A stretch of 64,000 nucleotides of DNA from Bacteroidales bacterium (GTDB taxonomy: Bacteria > Bacteroidota > Bacteroidia > Bacteroidales > Muribaculaceae): contig SUXI01000006.1 of NCBI GenBank assembly GCA_015060975.1, positions 1-64,000 on the forward strand, written 5' to 3'. A program made the translations under genes and the position numbers. The notes beneath the pieces were generated by a model. It did not search any database. It was not told where the DNA came from and saw nothing but the letters and a program-made list of their open reading frames with translations. This document shows positions 38,774 through 47,485 of the stretch, in pieces (the first letter of the stretch is position 1; each line of letters begins with the position of its first letter).

Positions 38774-40900
38774 TTATTTCAATAAATCAACACGGCCTTG
38801 GCATTCAGTCAAGACATTTTTAGCGATTGAGCTGCTCACCTCGTCATAATGAGAGAATGACATAGTTGAAGTAGCACGACCTGAAGTGATAGTACGCAAT
38901 GCTGTAACATATCCAAACATTTCAGCCAAAGGAGCTTTAGCCTTAACAACACGAGCTCCGCTACGGCTTGATTCCATACCTTCAACTTGACCACGACGCT
39001 TGTTCAAGTCTGAGATAACGTCACCCATGCTTTCTTCGGGAGTTACAACCTCGATTTTCATAATAGGCTCAAGAAGAACCGGCCCGGCCTTTTCACAAGC
39101 TTTCTTGAATGCTTGGATAGCACAAAGCTCAAATGAAAGTTGGTCAGAGTCAACCGGGTGGAAAGAACCATCAATCACAGTCACTTTGAGTTGCTCTACC
39201 GGATAGCCAGCAAGAACACCATTTTTCATTGCGGTTACGAAACCTTTTTGAATTGAAGGGATATATTCCTTAGGAATATTACCACCTTTAACTTCATCAA
39301 CGAATTGTAGGTTACCTTCAAAACCTTCATCAACCGGTTCTACACGCACAATGATGTCGGCAAATTTACCACGACCACCGGTTTGTTTCTTGAATACCTC
39401 ACGAAGTTCAACCGATTGAGTGATTGATTCTTTATAAGTAACTTGAGGACGACCTTGGTTACATTCTACTTTGAACTCACGGCGAAGACGGTCGATAATG
39501 ATATCAAGGTGAAGCTCACCCATACCAGAGATAACTGTTTGACCAGTTTCTTCGTTAGTTTGAACAGTAAATGTTGGGTCTTCTTCTGCAAGTTTTTGAA
39601 GACCTACACCAAGTTTATCGAGGTCTTTTTGAGTTTTAGGCTCAACAGCGATACCGATAACCGGCTCAGGGAATTCCATTGCCTCAAGAACAATAGGAGC
39701 ATCCTCAGCACAAAGAGTATCACCAGTGCGAATATCTTTGAAACCTACACCTGCGCCAATATCACCACAACCAATTACATCTTTAGGATTTTGCTTGCTT
39801 GAGTGCATTTGGAATAAACGCGACACACGTTCTTTTTTACCTGAACGAGAGTTGAACACATAGCTACCTGCAACCATATCTCCCGAGTAAACACGGAAGA
39901 AGCAAAGACGCCCTACATAGGGGTCCGTTGCAATCTTAAATGCAAGGGCACACATTGGTTCATCGCTTGAAGGCTGACGAGTAATAATTTCTTCAGGATT
40001 ATCAACTGAATGACCTTCGATAGCACCACCGTCAGAAGGACTTGGGAGGTAAGCACAAACATTGTTCAACAAACATTGAACACCTTTATTTTTGAACGAG
40101 CTACCGCATGTCATCGGAACGATATCCATAGTGAGAGTAGCTTTACGAATACCTGCACGAATTTCATCTTCAGTAATAGTTGATGGATCGTCAAAATATT
40201 TTTCCATCAAAGCATCATCATACTCAGAGATTTTTTCGAGCATTTTGTCACGCCACTCTTCCGCTTCATCAACAAGCGTAGCAGGAATTTCTTCAATTAC
40301 ATAATCCGCACCTTGTTGTTCATCGGGCCAATAGTAAGCTTTCATTGACACAAGATCAACAATACCTTTAAAAGTTTCTTCAGCGCCGATAGGAATTTGA
40401 ATTGGACAAGGATTTGCTCCAAGCACTTCCTTAAGTTGACGTACCACCTCAAAGAAGTTTGCGCCAGAACGGTCCATTTTGTTCACATAACCGATACGAG
40501 GCACGTTATATTTATCAGCCTGACGCCATACTGTTTCAGATTGAGGTTCAACACCACCAACGGCACAGAATGCAGCAACAGCACCATCAAGCACACGAAG
40601 AGAACGTTCCACTTCCACAGTAAAGTCAACGTGCCCTGGGGTGTCAATCAAGTTGATTTTATATTTATCACCGGCATAATTCCAGAATGCAGTAGTAGCA
40701 GCAGATGTGATAGTGATACCACGTTCTTGCTCTTGCTCCATCCAGTCCATAGTAGCAGCGCCATCATGAACTTCACCGATTTTGTGAGTAAGACCGGTAT
40801 AGAAAAGAATACGCTCTGATGTGGTAGTTTTACCAGCATCAATGTGAGCCATAATACCGATATTACGGGTATATTTTAATAATTCGTCTGATTTAGCCAT
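38774..40900 (-). CDS. fusA: Translation elongation factor G
   Basis: This 708-residue GTPase translocates tRNA and mRNA after peptide-bond formation. G motifs are [15 protein letters not shown] (P-loop), [20 protein letters not shown] and [10 protein letters not shown]. Domains II-V follow in order, with the domain IV tip region near [15 protein letters not shown] and [17 protein letters not shown] in domain V. It lies between rpsG and rpsJ, so it is the canonical EF-G and not a paralogue. Confidence 0.98.
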   Translation of the reverse strand: MAKSDELLKYTRNIGIMAHIDAGKTTTSERILFYTGLTHKIGEVHDGAATMDWMEQEQERGITITSAATTAFWNYAGDKYKINLIDTPGHVDFTVEVERSLRVLDGAVAAFCAVGGVEPQSETVWRQADKYNVPRIGYVNKMDRSGANFFEVVRQLKEVLGANPCPIQIPIGAEETFKGIVDLVSMKAYYWPDEQQGADYVIEEIPATLVDEAEEWRDKMLEKISEYDDALMEKYFDDPSTITEDEIRAGIRKATLTMDIVPMTCGSSFKNKGVQCLLNNVCAYLPSPSDGGAIEGHSVDNPEEIITRQPSSDEPMCALAFKIATDPYVGRLCFFRVYSGDMVAGSYVFNSRSGKKERVSRLFQMHSSKQNPKDVIGCGDIGAGVGFKDIRTGDTLCAEDAPIVLEAMEFPEPVIGIAVEPKTQKDLDKLGVGLQKLAEEDPTFTVQTNEETGQTVISGMGELHLDIIIDRLRREFKVECNQGRPQVTYKESITQSVELREVFKKQTGGRGKFADIIVRVEPVDEGFEGNLQFVDEVKGGNIPKEYIPSIQKGFVTAMKNGVLAGYPVEQLKVTVIDGSFHPVDSDQLSFELCAIQAFKKACEKAGPVLLEPIMKIEVVTPEESMGDVISDLNKRRGQVEGMESSRSGARVVKAKAPLAEMFGYVTALRTITSGRATSTMSFSHYDEVSSSIAKNVLTECQGRVDLLK

Positions 40901-40927
40901 TTTTATCTGTAATTATTCAATGAAAAA

Positions 40928-41404
40928 TTAAAAACGGAAATGTGCGAATGCGCGGTTAGCCTCAGCCATTTTGTGCATATCTTCTTTACGTTTGAATGCA
41001 CCACCTTGATCATTGAAAGCATCTACGATCTCTGCAGCAAGTTTGTCGGCCATAGTTTTGCCACCACGTTTGCGTGCATAAAGGATAAGGTTTTTCATTG
41101 AAATTGATTCCTTACGGTCGGGGCGAATCTCAGTTGGGACTTGGAAAGTAGCACCACCTACACGGCGAGACTTAACTTCCACTTGAGGAGTAACGTTTTC
41201 GAGCGCTTTTTTCCAGATTTCGAGCGCAGTTTTTTCCTCGTTAGGCAATTTAGATTTCACAATTTCAAGTGCGTTATAGAATATTGTATAAGAAATATTC
41301 TTTTTTCCATCATACATAAGATGGTTAACGAACTTAGAAACTTTCACGTCATTGAAGACGGGATCGGGCAATACTACCCTTTTTTTAGGTTTTGCTTTAC
41401 GCAT
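40928..41404 (-). CDS. rpsG: 30S ribosomal protein S7
   Basis: This 158-residue head-assembly protein shows [40 protein letters not shown] and [15 protein letters not shown] 193-bp gap separates it from rpsL. S7 represses its operon in E. coli by binding the rpsL-rpsG spacer, so a control site is plausible in this gap, but no structure was convincing by eye apart from a short direct repeat (AACGAGTTTTT twice, read on the minus strand). Confidence 0.98.
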   Translation of the reverse strand: MRKAKPKKRVVLPDPVFNDVKVSKFVNHLMYDGKKNISYTIFYNALEIVKSKLPNEEKTALEIWKKALENVTPQVEVKSRRVGGATFQVPTEIRPDRKESISMKNLILYARKRGGKTMADKLAAEIVDAFNDQGGAFKRKEDMHKMAEANRAFAHFRF

Positions 41405-41597
41405 TTTCTTTGTCGTTTTGTGTTTTTGTTTGCTTGGTTGCTTTCATCTTTCATTCTTCAGCCATTCGATTCTCTCATCGGGGCTTACTCAACCAATAAT
41501 GTCAGCGTTCCAATAAATCAAAAACTCGTTAAAAACTCGTTTTCTTTTATAAATTCTCTTTGTGCGATTTAGTTACTTCACCGGTTATTGGATCCGA

Positions 41598-41987
41598 TTA
41601 CTTCTTAGCTGCACCTGCTTTAGGACGTTTTGCTCCATATTTAGAGCGACGTTGTGTACGATCCTTAACACCGCTTGTATCAAGTGTACCGCGAACGATG
41701 TGATAACGTACACCAGGAAGGTCTTTTACACGACCGCCACGAACCAACACAATTGAGTGTTCTTGTAGGTTGTGACCTTCACCTGGGATATAAGAGTTAA
41801 CCTCTTTACCGTTAGTCAATCTCACACGGGCTACTTTACGCATAGCCGAGTTAGGTTTCTTGGGAGTAGTAGTGTACACACGCACACAAACACCACGACG
41901 TTGTGGACAAGAATCGAGTGCGGGTGATTTACTCTTATCCTCAAGAGCAACACGTCCTTTTCTTACTAATTGCTGAATAGTAGGCAT
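41598..41987 (-). CDS. rpsL: 30S ribosomal protein S12
   Basis: This 129-residue decoding-centre protein opens the superoperon. [40 protein letters not shown] and [20 protein letters not shown] are the conserved parts, with the usual lysines of the streptomycin-sensitive form in place. The promoter at 42131-42162 gives it a leader of about 135 nt. Confidence 0.98.
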   Translation of the reverse strand: MPTIQQLVRKGRVALEDKSKSPALDSCPQRRGVCVRVYTTTPKKPNSAMRKVARVRLTNGKEVNSYIPGEGHNLQEHSIVLVRGGRVKDLPGVRYHIVRGTLDTSGVKDRTQRRSKYGAKRPKAGAAKK

Positions 41988-42130
41988 CTTAGTTCTTTGT
42001 TTTTGTTACTTAAATTTATTTATAATTCTGTTAAAATTTTCATTTTCACACACATTCAAAATACCACACACCACTTTCTCTATCAATGAGTTAGCGACAT
42101 TGCAGCATTAAGATAGTCCGAAAAACGTTG

Positions 42131-42162
42131 CAAAATTACTAATTAATTCGCTAATAACCAAA
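42131..42162 (-). promoter_or_regulatory. Promoter of the rpsL-to-rplQ superoperon
   Basis: On the minus strand TTTG (42162-42159), a 20-bp spacer and TAATTTTG (42138-42131) followed by CA match the Bacteroidetes consensus. It is the only strong promoter seen upstream of the 18-kb ribosomal cluster. Confidence 0.7.
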
Positions 42163-42383
42163 TCTTTTTATTCCTATCTTTCGCAATACCAACATAACCA
42201 AAACATCGCATTTCCTACAATTTTATACTCTAAAACGCCTCGTTTCTAATCATTTTGAACATATTTCAGCCATTTTTATTGCATTTCTACTACAAAAGAG
42301 CCCTAAAAAGAGTACACCTCCCTCCAGGAAAAGGCTAAAAATTACAATTATTTAACAATAGTTACAGTTTTTACATATTCACT
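42163..42383. other. Intergenic stretch upstream of the ribosomal promoter
   Basis: Together with the rpsL leader this makes about 400 bp without a recognised gene between rpsL and the small frame at 42384. It is A/T-rich; I see no repeats, RNA genes or hairpins of note apart from the promoter listed separately. Confidence 0.5.
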
Positions 42384-42455
42384 TTATAGTTTCTCTATTC
42401 CCAAAATCTCGATAAACTCCCCCGATGCAGCAACAACGGAGTTATCTTCTTTCAT
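42384..42455 (-). CDS. Possible 23-codon small ORF
   Basis: A short frame (MKEDNSVVAASGEFIEILGI, then EKL) begins 9 bp after the stop of the winged-helix regulator and could be the third gene of that operon. It is acidic and has no signal. There is no strong ribosome-binding site, and it may be chance or the remnant of a longer gene. Confidence 0.25.
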   Translation of the reverse strand: MKEDNSVVAASGEFIEILGIEKL

Positions 42456-42464
42456 ATTATTACT

Positions 42465-42752
42465 CTACTTATTAATATAAGTCTTTAACGCCTCAACATA
42501 CTTCGAGAACGCCTCAACACCTTGTGGTGTTATGCGGCAAGTTGTACATGGCTTCTTTCCTTTATACCCCTTTTCAATCGAGATATAACCTGCCGATTGT
42601 AATTTCTCGAGTTGCACACTAAGATTCCCGGCAGTCGCCTCGGTTTGCTGCTTGATATAAACAAAATCGGCACTTTCAACGCTCACCAATATCGACATCA
42701 CCGCCAATCTCAGCTGAGAATGTAACAACGCATCTAATTCTTTAAACTTCAT
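42465..42752 (-). CDS. Winged-helix transcriptional regulator
   Basis: This 95-residue protein is a single winged-helix domain of the MarR/ArsR-like 'winged helix DNA-binding' type. The recognition region is ATAGNLSVQLEKLQSAGYIS, followed by the wing EKGYKGKKPCTTCRITPQG and a C-terminal dimerisation helix (EAFSKYVEALKTYINK). It is 21 bp after a membrane-protein gene. Such pairs commonly form autoregulated operons, so the regulator probably controls its own operon. The signal is unknown. Confidence 0.8.
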   Translation of the reverse strand: MKFKELDALLHSQLRLAVMSILVSVESADFVYIKQQTEATAGNLSVQLEKLQSAGYISIEKGYKGKKPCTTCRITPQGVEAFSKYVEALKTYINK

Positions 42753-42773
42753 CTCGACAAAATTTACATCTTA

Positions 42774-43394
42774 TCACTTATTCAATCTCTTGCACCTATA
42801 ATTCAATATCATACCGGGAACAACCATCACTACAAAAAATGTTACGACAAATAACAACATCTGCCAATGTTCAAATCTTTGCGATGAAACAACCGCAATC
42901 ATATACAATGGAGACAATGCCCCCACAATAGGGATAGCTATAATCCACTTTTCTCGCAATATCACGCCGGTAAAAGCCACTCCCACTATTGTATATATAA
43001 GCACAAGGGGCATTATCATATTAAAGGCATAATAATGCCGCAAATAAATTGCGGCAAAAGTAAGCGCCACAGGAGTCAAAATATATAACCAACCAAGAGC
43101 CTGCCAAATACCCTCTATCGCATTATCAATATGCGTTTTCACGTCTCCTGTTTGACGTTCATTTCGCTTACAATCATATATTGCATAAACAAACTCCAAG
43201 AACCACAAATAATACCATTGATATACTCCCGTAGCAGAAACAACCCCATAAATTATCAATCCTAATACTGTCGTAAACACACCCCAACCTATCCAGGAAT
43301 TAAAACTTCCTCTATTAAGATTGTGCTTTGATTGGTTAATCATTTGCGAAATAAGTTCCAAACTTGCTTCGGCGCTTAATTTTTGTTTTTCCAT
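42774..43394 (-). CDS. Multi-pass inner-membrane protein of unknown function
   Basis: This 206-residue protein has a short cytoplasmic head and about five transmembrane segments (WIGWGVFTTVLGLIIYGVV, YILTPVALTFAAIYL, MIMPLVLIYTIVGVAFTGVI, IAIPIVGALSPLYMIAVV, MLLFVVTFFVVMVVPGMIL). I recognise no transport motif. It is the first gene of an operon with the winged-helix regulator and has its own consensus promoter. The pairing resembles small regulator/membrane-protein modules of Bacteroidetes whose role is not established. Confidence 0.7.
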   Translation of the reverse strand: MEKQKLSAEASLELISQMINQSKHNLNRGSFNSWIGWGVFTTVLGLIIYGVVSATGVYQWYYLWFLEFVYAIYDCKRNERQTGDVKTHIDNAIEGIWQALGWLYILTPVALTFAAIYLRHYYAFNMIMPLVLIYTIVGVAFTGVILREKWIIAIPIVGALSPLYMIAVVSSQRFEHWQMLLFVVTFFVVMVVPGMILNYRCKRLNK

Positions 43395-43439
43395 GTTCTT
43401 AATTGTTTTAGTTTTACTTTTAGTTTACAAATCACACCG

Positions 43440-43471
43440 CAAATATAAACAAGTTTATTTTATAAACCAAA
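43440..43471 (-). promoter_or_regulatory. Promoter of the membrane protein-regulator operon
   Basis: On the minus strand TTTG (43471-43468), a 20-bp spacer and TATATTTG (43447-43440) match the consensus. The spacer contains an inverted repeat GTTTAT-TTT-ATAAAC, a possible operator for the winged-helix protein. Confidence 0.65.
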
Positions 43472-43617
43472 CAAAAATCCAACAAAATATTCTCAATCAA
43501 AAAACAACAATAAGATTCATTTATGGGATAGACTTTCCCCAACACTTTACTCTTTACCCTCTATCATACATTCAATCAAGCGATCCATCACCCGACAATA
43601 CTCATTAGTATATATTA

Positions 43618-44250
43618 TTACACTTGAAGGGCATTAATTTCTTTTTGTACTCCGTTAAGAAACCGGGCAGCATGAGCACCATCCATTTGAGTGTGATGAA
43701 ATTGAAATGAGATTGCAAGCGTTGCTTTGAAGAAATTGCGTTTATATCTCCCCCAAATAATAAATGGGTTATTAAACATACCTGAATACATTCCCACCGC
43801 CCCATCGATTTCACATTGCACCAATGCCGATGTGCCAATAACCATTCTATCGGTTATATCATAGTCCACACAACTTTGAGCCACTTGCGATGAAAGTTGC
43901 AGATATTGCGAATTAAACAAGTTCAAATCTTCTTCAAATGGAATATCACAGGAGCTAACTCCCCCTCTCGCATTTGCCACAATTGTATTTACCGCCAAAG
44001 CGCCATACTGCATCAATTTACCACCAACGGGCAATAGATAAAACTCGTTTATTTGACTTGCTGCCTTACCTATGCAATAACACATCAACATATTAAACTT
44101 AAAGCCTGTTTTGCGACTAATCTTAACCAATCGCGACACATTGAGAGTCTTGAATAAAGTTACCATAGGCATAGGCACCTTCATCCACATTTCAAATGCG
44201 TATGCTCTACTTGTTTCAGCCGGATTTACTTCTCTCATAAACTTAGACAC
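43618..44250 (-). CDS. CatA-like O-acetyltransferase
   Basis: This 210-residue protein belongs to the chloramphenicol-acetyltransferase (type A) fold family. The active-site motif HHTQMDG near the C-terminus supplies the catalytic His186 and structural Asp190. RLVKISRKTGFKFNMLMCYC is also typical of the family. Homologous CatA-like proteins in Bacteroidetes lack much of the chloramphenicol-specific N-terminus, so resistance cannot be assumed and the acceptor is unknown. A start at Met5 is possible. It follows a methyltransferase gene by 24 bp and is probably cotranscribed. Confidence 0.75.
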   Translation of the reverse strand: MSKFMREVNPAETSRAYAFEMWMKVPMPMVTLFKTLNVSRLVKISRKTGFKFNMLMCYCIGKAASQINEFYLLPVGGKLMQYGALAVNTIVANARGGVSSCDIPFEEDLNLFNSQYLQLSSQVAQSCVDYDITDRMVIGTSALVQCEIDGAVGMYSGMFNNPFIIWGRYKRNFFKATLAISFQFHHTQMDGAHAARFLNGVQKEINALQV

Positions 44251-44274
44251 ATTACAATCAAAGACAATAAACGA

Positions 44275-45021
44275 CTATTCTTTTCGAGTCAAACGGGCGA
44301 GATAGTCATAGTGCTCCCCTTGTTTCACCATTTCAGCCTCAAAGCCATTTTCTCCGGCATGGAAAGCGAGAGTTTCAAAGTCAATATATAGCCAATCAAA
44401 GGTTTCCCCTTTTATATTTTTATATTGCATCATAAAATCAACCTCGCCATAGTAATCTCCGGCTAAATCAATATCTACGCCTCCGTCTTCTTCTTCAAAA
44501 AGAAATATCAAATCACTCGAATCCATAAGCACCTGTCCTCCATCGGCAAGCAACTTATCAATGCGAGCAAAAAAATGCGGCATATTTGCGACCTTTCCAA
44601 TAATGCCCGAGCCATTCATCAACATTAAGATTGTGTCAAATTTCTCACATAGTGCTTCATCATAAAGATTTACCAATCGGGCATCCTCGACACCACTTTT
44701 TACCATTACCTCAACCGACAAAGGCGACACATCTATAGCCGTCACATCCATACCCTTATCTTGCAAAACGAGAGCATGGCAACCGGCACCGGCACCCACA
44801 TCAAGAATCCGTCCTTTCGAGAGTTCAAGAGCTACCAATTCCAATTCGCCCATTTCATCTTCTTCACGAAACAGATGACCTACCGGAATCTCATCTTCAT
44901 CAAACATCGACGAAAACACTCTCAATCTACCGGCAATGCCATTTTTATAAAAATCGGCAATCGCCGCACCCATAGGATCTTTGTGTCGATTAATCACCAT
45001 AAAATTCGATTTAATATACAA
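44275..45021 (-). CDS. Class I SAM-dependent methyltransferase
   Basis: This 248-residue cytoplasmic enzyme has a Rossmann methyltransferase fold. Motif I is ILDVGAGAGCHALVLQ, motif II VTAIDVSPLSVE, and the region DTILMLMNGSGIIGK corresponds to motif IV. An N-terminal helix bundle precedes these and a mixed beta region follows (YYGEVDFMMQYKNIKGE). The substrate is unknown. It lies 81 bp beyond tatC but behind a terminator, so it is not part of the Tat/RiPP operon. The CatA-like gene follows it. Confidence 0.85.
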   Translation of the reverse strand: MYIKSNFMVINRHKDPMGAAIADFYKNGIAGRLRVFSSMFDEDEIPVGHLFREEDEMGELELVALELSKGRILDVGAGAGCHALVLQDKGMDVTAIDVSPLSVEVMVKSGVEDARLVNLYDEALCEKFDTILMLMNGSGIIGKVANMPHFFARIDKLLADGGQVLMDSSDLIFLFEEEDGGVDIDLAGDYYGEVDFMMQYKNIKGETFDWLYIDFETLAFHAGENGFEAEMVKQGEHYDYLARLTRKE

Positions 45022-45058
45022 AATTAAAGCAATTAATCGAATCTAAAAACAACTCTAT

Positions 45059-45087
45059 AAAAAAAGTGCCACTTTTACAAGTAGCAC
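45059..45087 (-). terminator. Terminator closing the Tat-peptide operon
   Basis: On the minus strand a 9-bp stem (GTGCTACTT with AAGTGGCAC, one G-T pair, loop GTAA) is followed by seven T. It lies 15 bp after the tatC stop codon and separates the operon from the methyltransferase. Confidence 0.8.
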
Positions 45088-45102
45088 AAAATTAAACGAC
45101 AA

Positions 45103-45981
45103 TCAATCTTTTGCGACTCGTCCTACAACCATAATACTCAATTCATAGAGCAAATAGATGGGACCGGTGACAAGCAAAAGGGTGAAAATGTCGGTTGTAG
45201 GGGTGATTATTGCAGCGATTATCGTGATGATTACAAGCGCATGGCGGCGATAGTGTCGCAATAGATTGGTGTCAACAATTCCCATCTTAGCCAAAACAAA
45301 TGCAATAACTGGCAATTGAAACACAATTCCCATCATAAGGGTGAGAGTGGTGAATGTGGAAATATATGACGATAGGGTTATGGTGTTGTTGATAGTGGGG
45401 TCAACTTGATAGGTGGCAAGGAATTGGAATGAGACGGGGAAAATAACAAAATAGCTCATCAACAATCCCATTAAAAACAAGACATACACCACAAATACCA
45501 CTATAATGGAGTAGCGTTTTTCGTTTTCGTATAATGCCGGAGAAACAAATCGAAACAACTCGAATAATAAGTAGGGTGAAGCAAATAGAAACGCCAGATA
45601 GCACGATGTGGAAATATGTGTCATGAATTGAGCAGCCAACTCTGTGCTGATAAGTGGTACATTATAAGCGTCGAAAGTAAAATCTATGCCAATAAGCCCC
45701 ATCAATTGTTCTACCCACTTAAAGGTGATGAAATCATTAGTATGAGGGGCTAATAATAAGTTGAATGTTTCGTCTTTAAAACAAAAAATGGCAATTCCCA
45801 TTGCGAGAACAACTCCGGCAATGCGAAACAACATGCGGCGGAACACTTCTAAGTGTCCGCCCATGGTCATCATGCCCTCAGCCGATTCCTCTTGAAATTC
45901 TTCTTCGTCGAATTCTTCGATAGATTGTCTTTCGTCGGGATTCTCTTCGGGAAGAGGTGAGTTATCTTTGTTCCGATTCAT
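45103..45981 (-). CDS. tatC: Twin-arginine translocase subunit TatC
   Basis: The ATG at 45981 gives a 292-residue protein. The frame is open further upstream but lies inside tatA. Six transmembrane segments are visible, preceded by the family motif [15 protein letters not shown] and including [20 protein letters not shown] and the C-terminal [20 protein letters not shown]. TatC is the receptor for RR-signal peptides. The ~50-residue N-terminal extension is strongly acidic ([15 protein letters not shown]), which is longer than in E. coli. It overlaps tatA by 20 bp and is last in the operon that encodes three RR-signal peptides. Confidence 0.95.
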   Translation of the reverse strand: MNRNKDNSPLPEENPDERQSIEEFDEEEFQEESAEGMMTMGGHLEVFRRMLFRIAGVVLAMGIAIFCFKDETFNLLLAPHTNDFITFKWVEQLMGLIGIDFTFDAYNVPLISTELAAQFMTHISTSCYLAFLFASPYLLFELFRFVSPALYENEKRYSIIVVFVVYVLFLMGLLMSYFVIFPVSFQFLATYQVDPTINNTITLSSYISTFTTLTLMMGIVFQLPVIAFVLAKMGIVDTNLLRHYRRHALVIITIIAAIITPTTDIFTLLLVTGPIYLLYELSIMVVGRVAKD

Positions 45982-46219
45982 TTTGTGATGTCTGATCGGG
46001 TTGAGATTGAGGCTGTTGTTGTGCTTGCTGGTTGCGCCATTCTTGCTCTCGTTGTTGTTCATCGGGCAATGGCTCATTCATGGCGGTTTTGAAACTTCTC
46101 ACGCCTTGACCTAATCCTTTCATTAATTCGGGTATTTTTTTGCCTCCGAAAAGTAGCAATACCAACACGCACACAACTATAATCTCAGTCGCGCCAATCA
46201 TGCATAATGTTCCCATCAT
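45962..46219 (-). CDS. tatA: Twin-arginine translocase subunit TatA
   Basis: This 85-residue protein has one transmembrane helix ([15 protein letters not shown]), the conserved FG hinge, and an amphipathic helix ([20 protein letters not shown]), followed by a Gln/Glu-rich tail. TatA oligomers form the translocation path in the inner membrane. No separate tatB is nearby, so this protein probably serves both roles, as in minimal Tat systems. A start at Met7 (MIGATE) is also possible. It lies 8 bp after the modification-system gene and overlaps tatC by 20 bp. Confidence 0.95.
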   Translation of the reverse strand: MMGTLCMIGATEIIVVCVLVLLLFGGKKIPELMKGLGQGVRSFKTAMNEPLPDEQQREQEWRNQQAQQQPQSQPDQTSQNESEQR

Positions 46220-46227
46220 ATAGGTAA

Positions 46228-46506
46228 TTATAAAGTGTTGTCAACTAAATAAATCTCGCAACTGTCGAAGTTGATTTCCCAGTTGCCGTTGGGAGTGCTT
46301 TCCCAATTATATTTGGCAGCCATAGTGTCCCACCAATTTTGAAATTTAGTGCCGGTTTCTCCAAGGTCTTTAACCAATTTCTCATACAATTCGGCATTAT
46401 CGGCAGTCAATATGCGCGCCAACTCATTCAATCCATTACGGCGTTCAAATAAGCGTTGAATCTCATCACGCTCCGCCTCTGTTACTTGTCCTACTAATTT
46501 TTTCAT
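46228..46506 (-). CDS. CXXX-repeat peptide modification system protein (small, helical)
   Basis: This 92-residue protein is helical and charged ([40 protein letters not shown]) with a C-terminal strand region ([20 protein letters not shown]). It resembles the small proteins named by bioinformaticians as part of the 'CXXX repeat peptide' modification system, found beside the two maturases. A role as adaptor or precursor-binding protein is inferred from context. No enzyme motif is seen. It sits 5 bp from the second maturase and 8 bp before tatA. Confidence 0.75.
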   Translation of the reverse strand: MKKLVGQVTEAERDEIQRLFERRNGLNELARILTADNAELYEKLVKDLGETGTKFQNWWDTMAAKYNWESTPNGNWEINFDSCEIYLVDNTL

Positions 46507-46511
46507 TGCTT

Positions 46512-47480
46512 CTAATATTCTTCTTTTACATCAAAAGGGTCTAAATAATCAATCTCTTTTATCTCTTTGTCGGGGAGGAACGTTCCAATCGTGCGTATTG
46601 AGGCAAGTAAGTCGCGAGAGGCGTTACGCTCAATATGAGCCACTACACATTGCTCATGCGATGGAGTGTTGACCTCGAAAGTTGTTTTGCGATTTAACCA
46701 CACGCATCTACGACATTGATAAGCGTCGCATTTGCGACACAATGGGGCATGGTCGAGACGATAGAGTTGAGGATTTTTAATGTCAAGACCGGTTTGCAAA
46801 TTTCCAACCGAGCATTTAGCTTTGCCTATGCCAAAATCCTCATTGTCACCTGCAAGATAGAATGCCGGGCAAACATAGAAACGACCATCGGGAGCAAGTG
46901 TTATTGATTCCCAACCGGCATTGCAGTTGTTCATCTTGTCTAGCATCATGCGGTCGGTCAACAAGTTAAGTTGCACTGCATGATTATTCTCGTAGCAACC
47001 CTTAACTTTTGATGCTATTTCACTGAGAATGATTTTGTATTGAGTAAAATCATCATCGGTAAATGATTCAATATCCTTAATCACTACGTTTAAGCGAGAA
47101 ACTTCATCGAGAATGGGCAACAAACGAGAGTAACACTCAAAAAATGATGCTTTGTCAGTGCGCAATACGTATGCGATTTCTCTATCGGCATTAAATGACT
47201 CCAAATCATTCCACGAATTAATGACCCCAACATTGGCATCGGTTGATTGAGAGATTGGTTTGATTTTCACATGGTCAATTGTTTCGATTGTCGCTTCATA
47301 TTCTTCGGGAAGTTGATAATCGGGATAAACCATTTGGATCATCAAATTCTCTTTCATCGCATAGAGAATGCCGGCTTTGAGGTCGTCGAGCGAAATGAGA
47401 TTGCGTTCACTTTTATTATTCTCGTAATGACAATATGATACCGAAGTGTCATCGAGATGTATAATTAAATATTGTAGCAT
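46512..47480 (-). CDS. CXXX-repeat peptide maturase (SPASM-like, no radical SAM motif)
   Basis: With the ATG at 47480 the protein has 322 residues; an upstream TTG at 47492 would add four and overlap the previous gene. The C-terminal third is SPASM-like and rich in Cys: NCNAGWESITLAPDGRFYVC, AKCSVGN, LCRKCDAYQCRRCVWLN and HEQC. These probably bind auxiliary iron-sulfur clusters. The N-terminal part (MLQYLIIHLDDTSVSYCHY, KAGILYAMKENLMIQMVYP) lacks the CxxxCxxC motif of a radical SAM enzyme, so it may be a degenerate partner that holds precursor or clusters. The family name is from memory of the CXXX-repeat maturase family. It is 5 bp after the radical SAM gene. Confidence 0.8.
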   Translation of the reverse strand: MLQYLIIHLDDTSVSYCHYENNKSERNLISLDDLKAGILYAMKENLMIQMVYPDYQLPEEYEATIETIDHVKIKPISQSTDANVGVINSWNDLESFNADREIAYVLRTDKASFFECYSRLLPILDEVSRLNVVIKDIESFTDDDFTQYKIILSEIASKVKGCYENNHAVQLNLLTDRMMLDKMNNCNAGWESITLAPDGRFYVCPAFYLAGDNEDFGIGKAKCSVGNLQTGLDIKNPQLYRLDHAPLCRKCDAYQCRRCVWLNRKTTFEVNTPSHEQCVVAHIERNASRDLLASIRTIGTFLPDKEIKEIDYLDPFDVKEEY

Positions 47481-47485
47481 AGCGA

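Noticed and set aside
43618-44250. Chloramphenicol resistance gene
   Set aside because: Only the fold and the HHxxxDG site match; the specific N-terminal features of true Cat enzymes are missing, so it is listed as CatA-like only.
45982-46077. A longer TatC with 32 extra N-terminal residues
   Set aside because: That segment lies inside the tatA coding sequence, is not TatC-like, and the ATG at 45981 gives the normal overlap of a tatAC pair.
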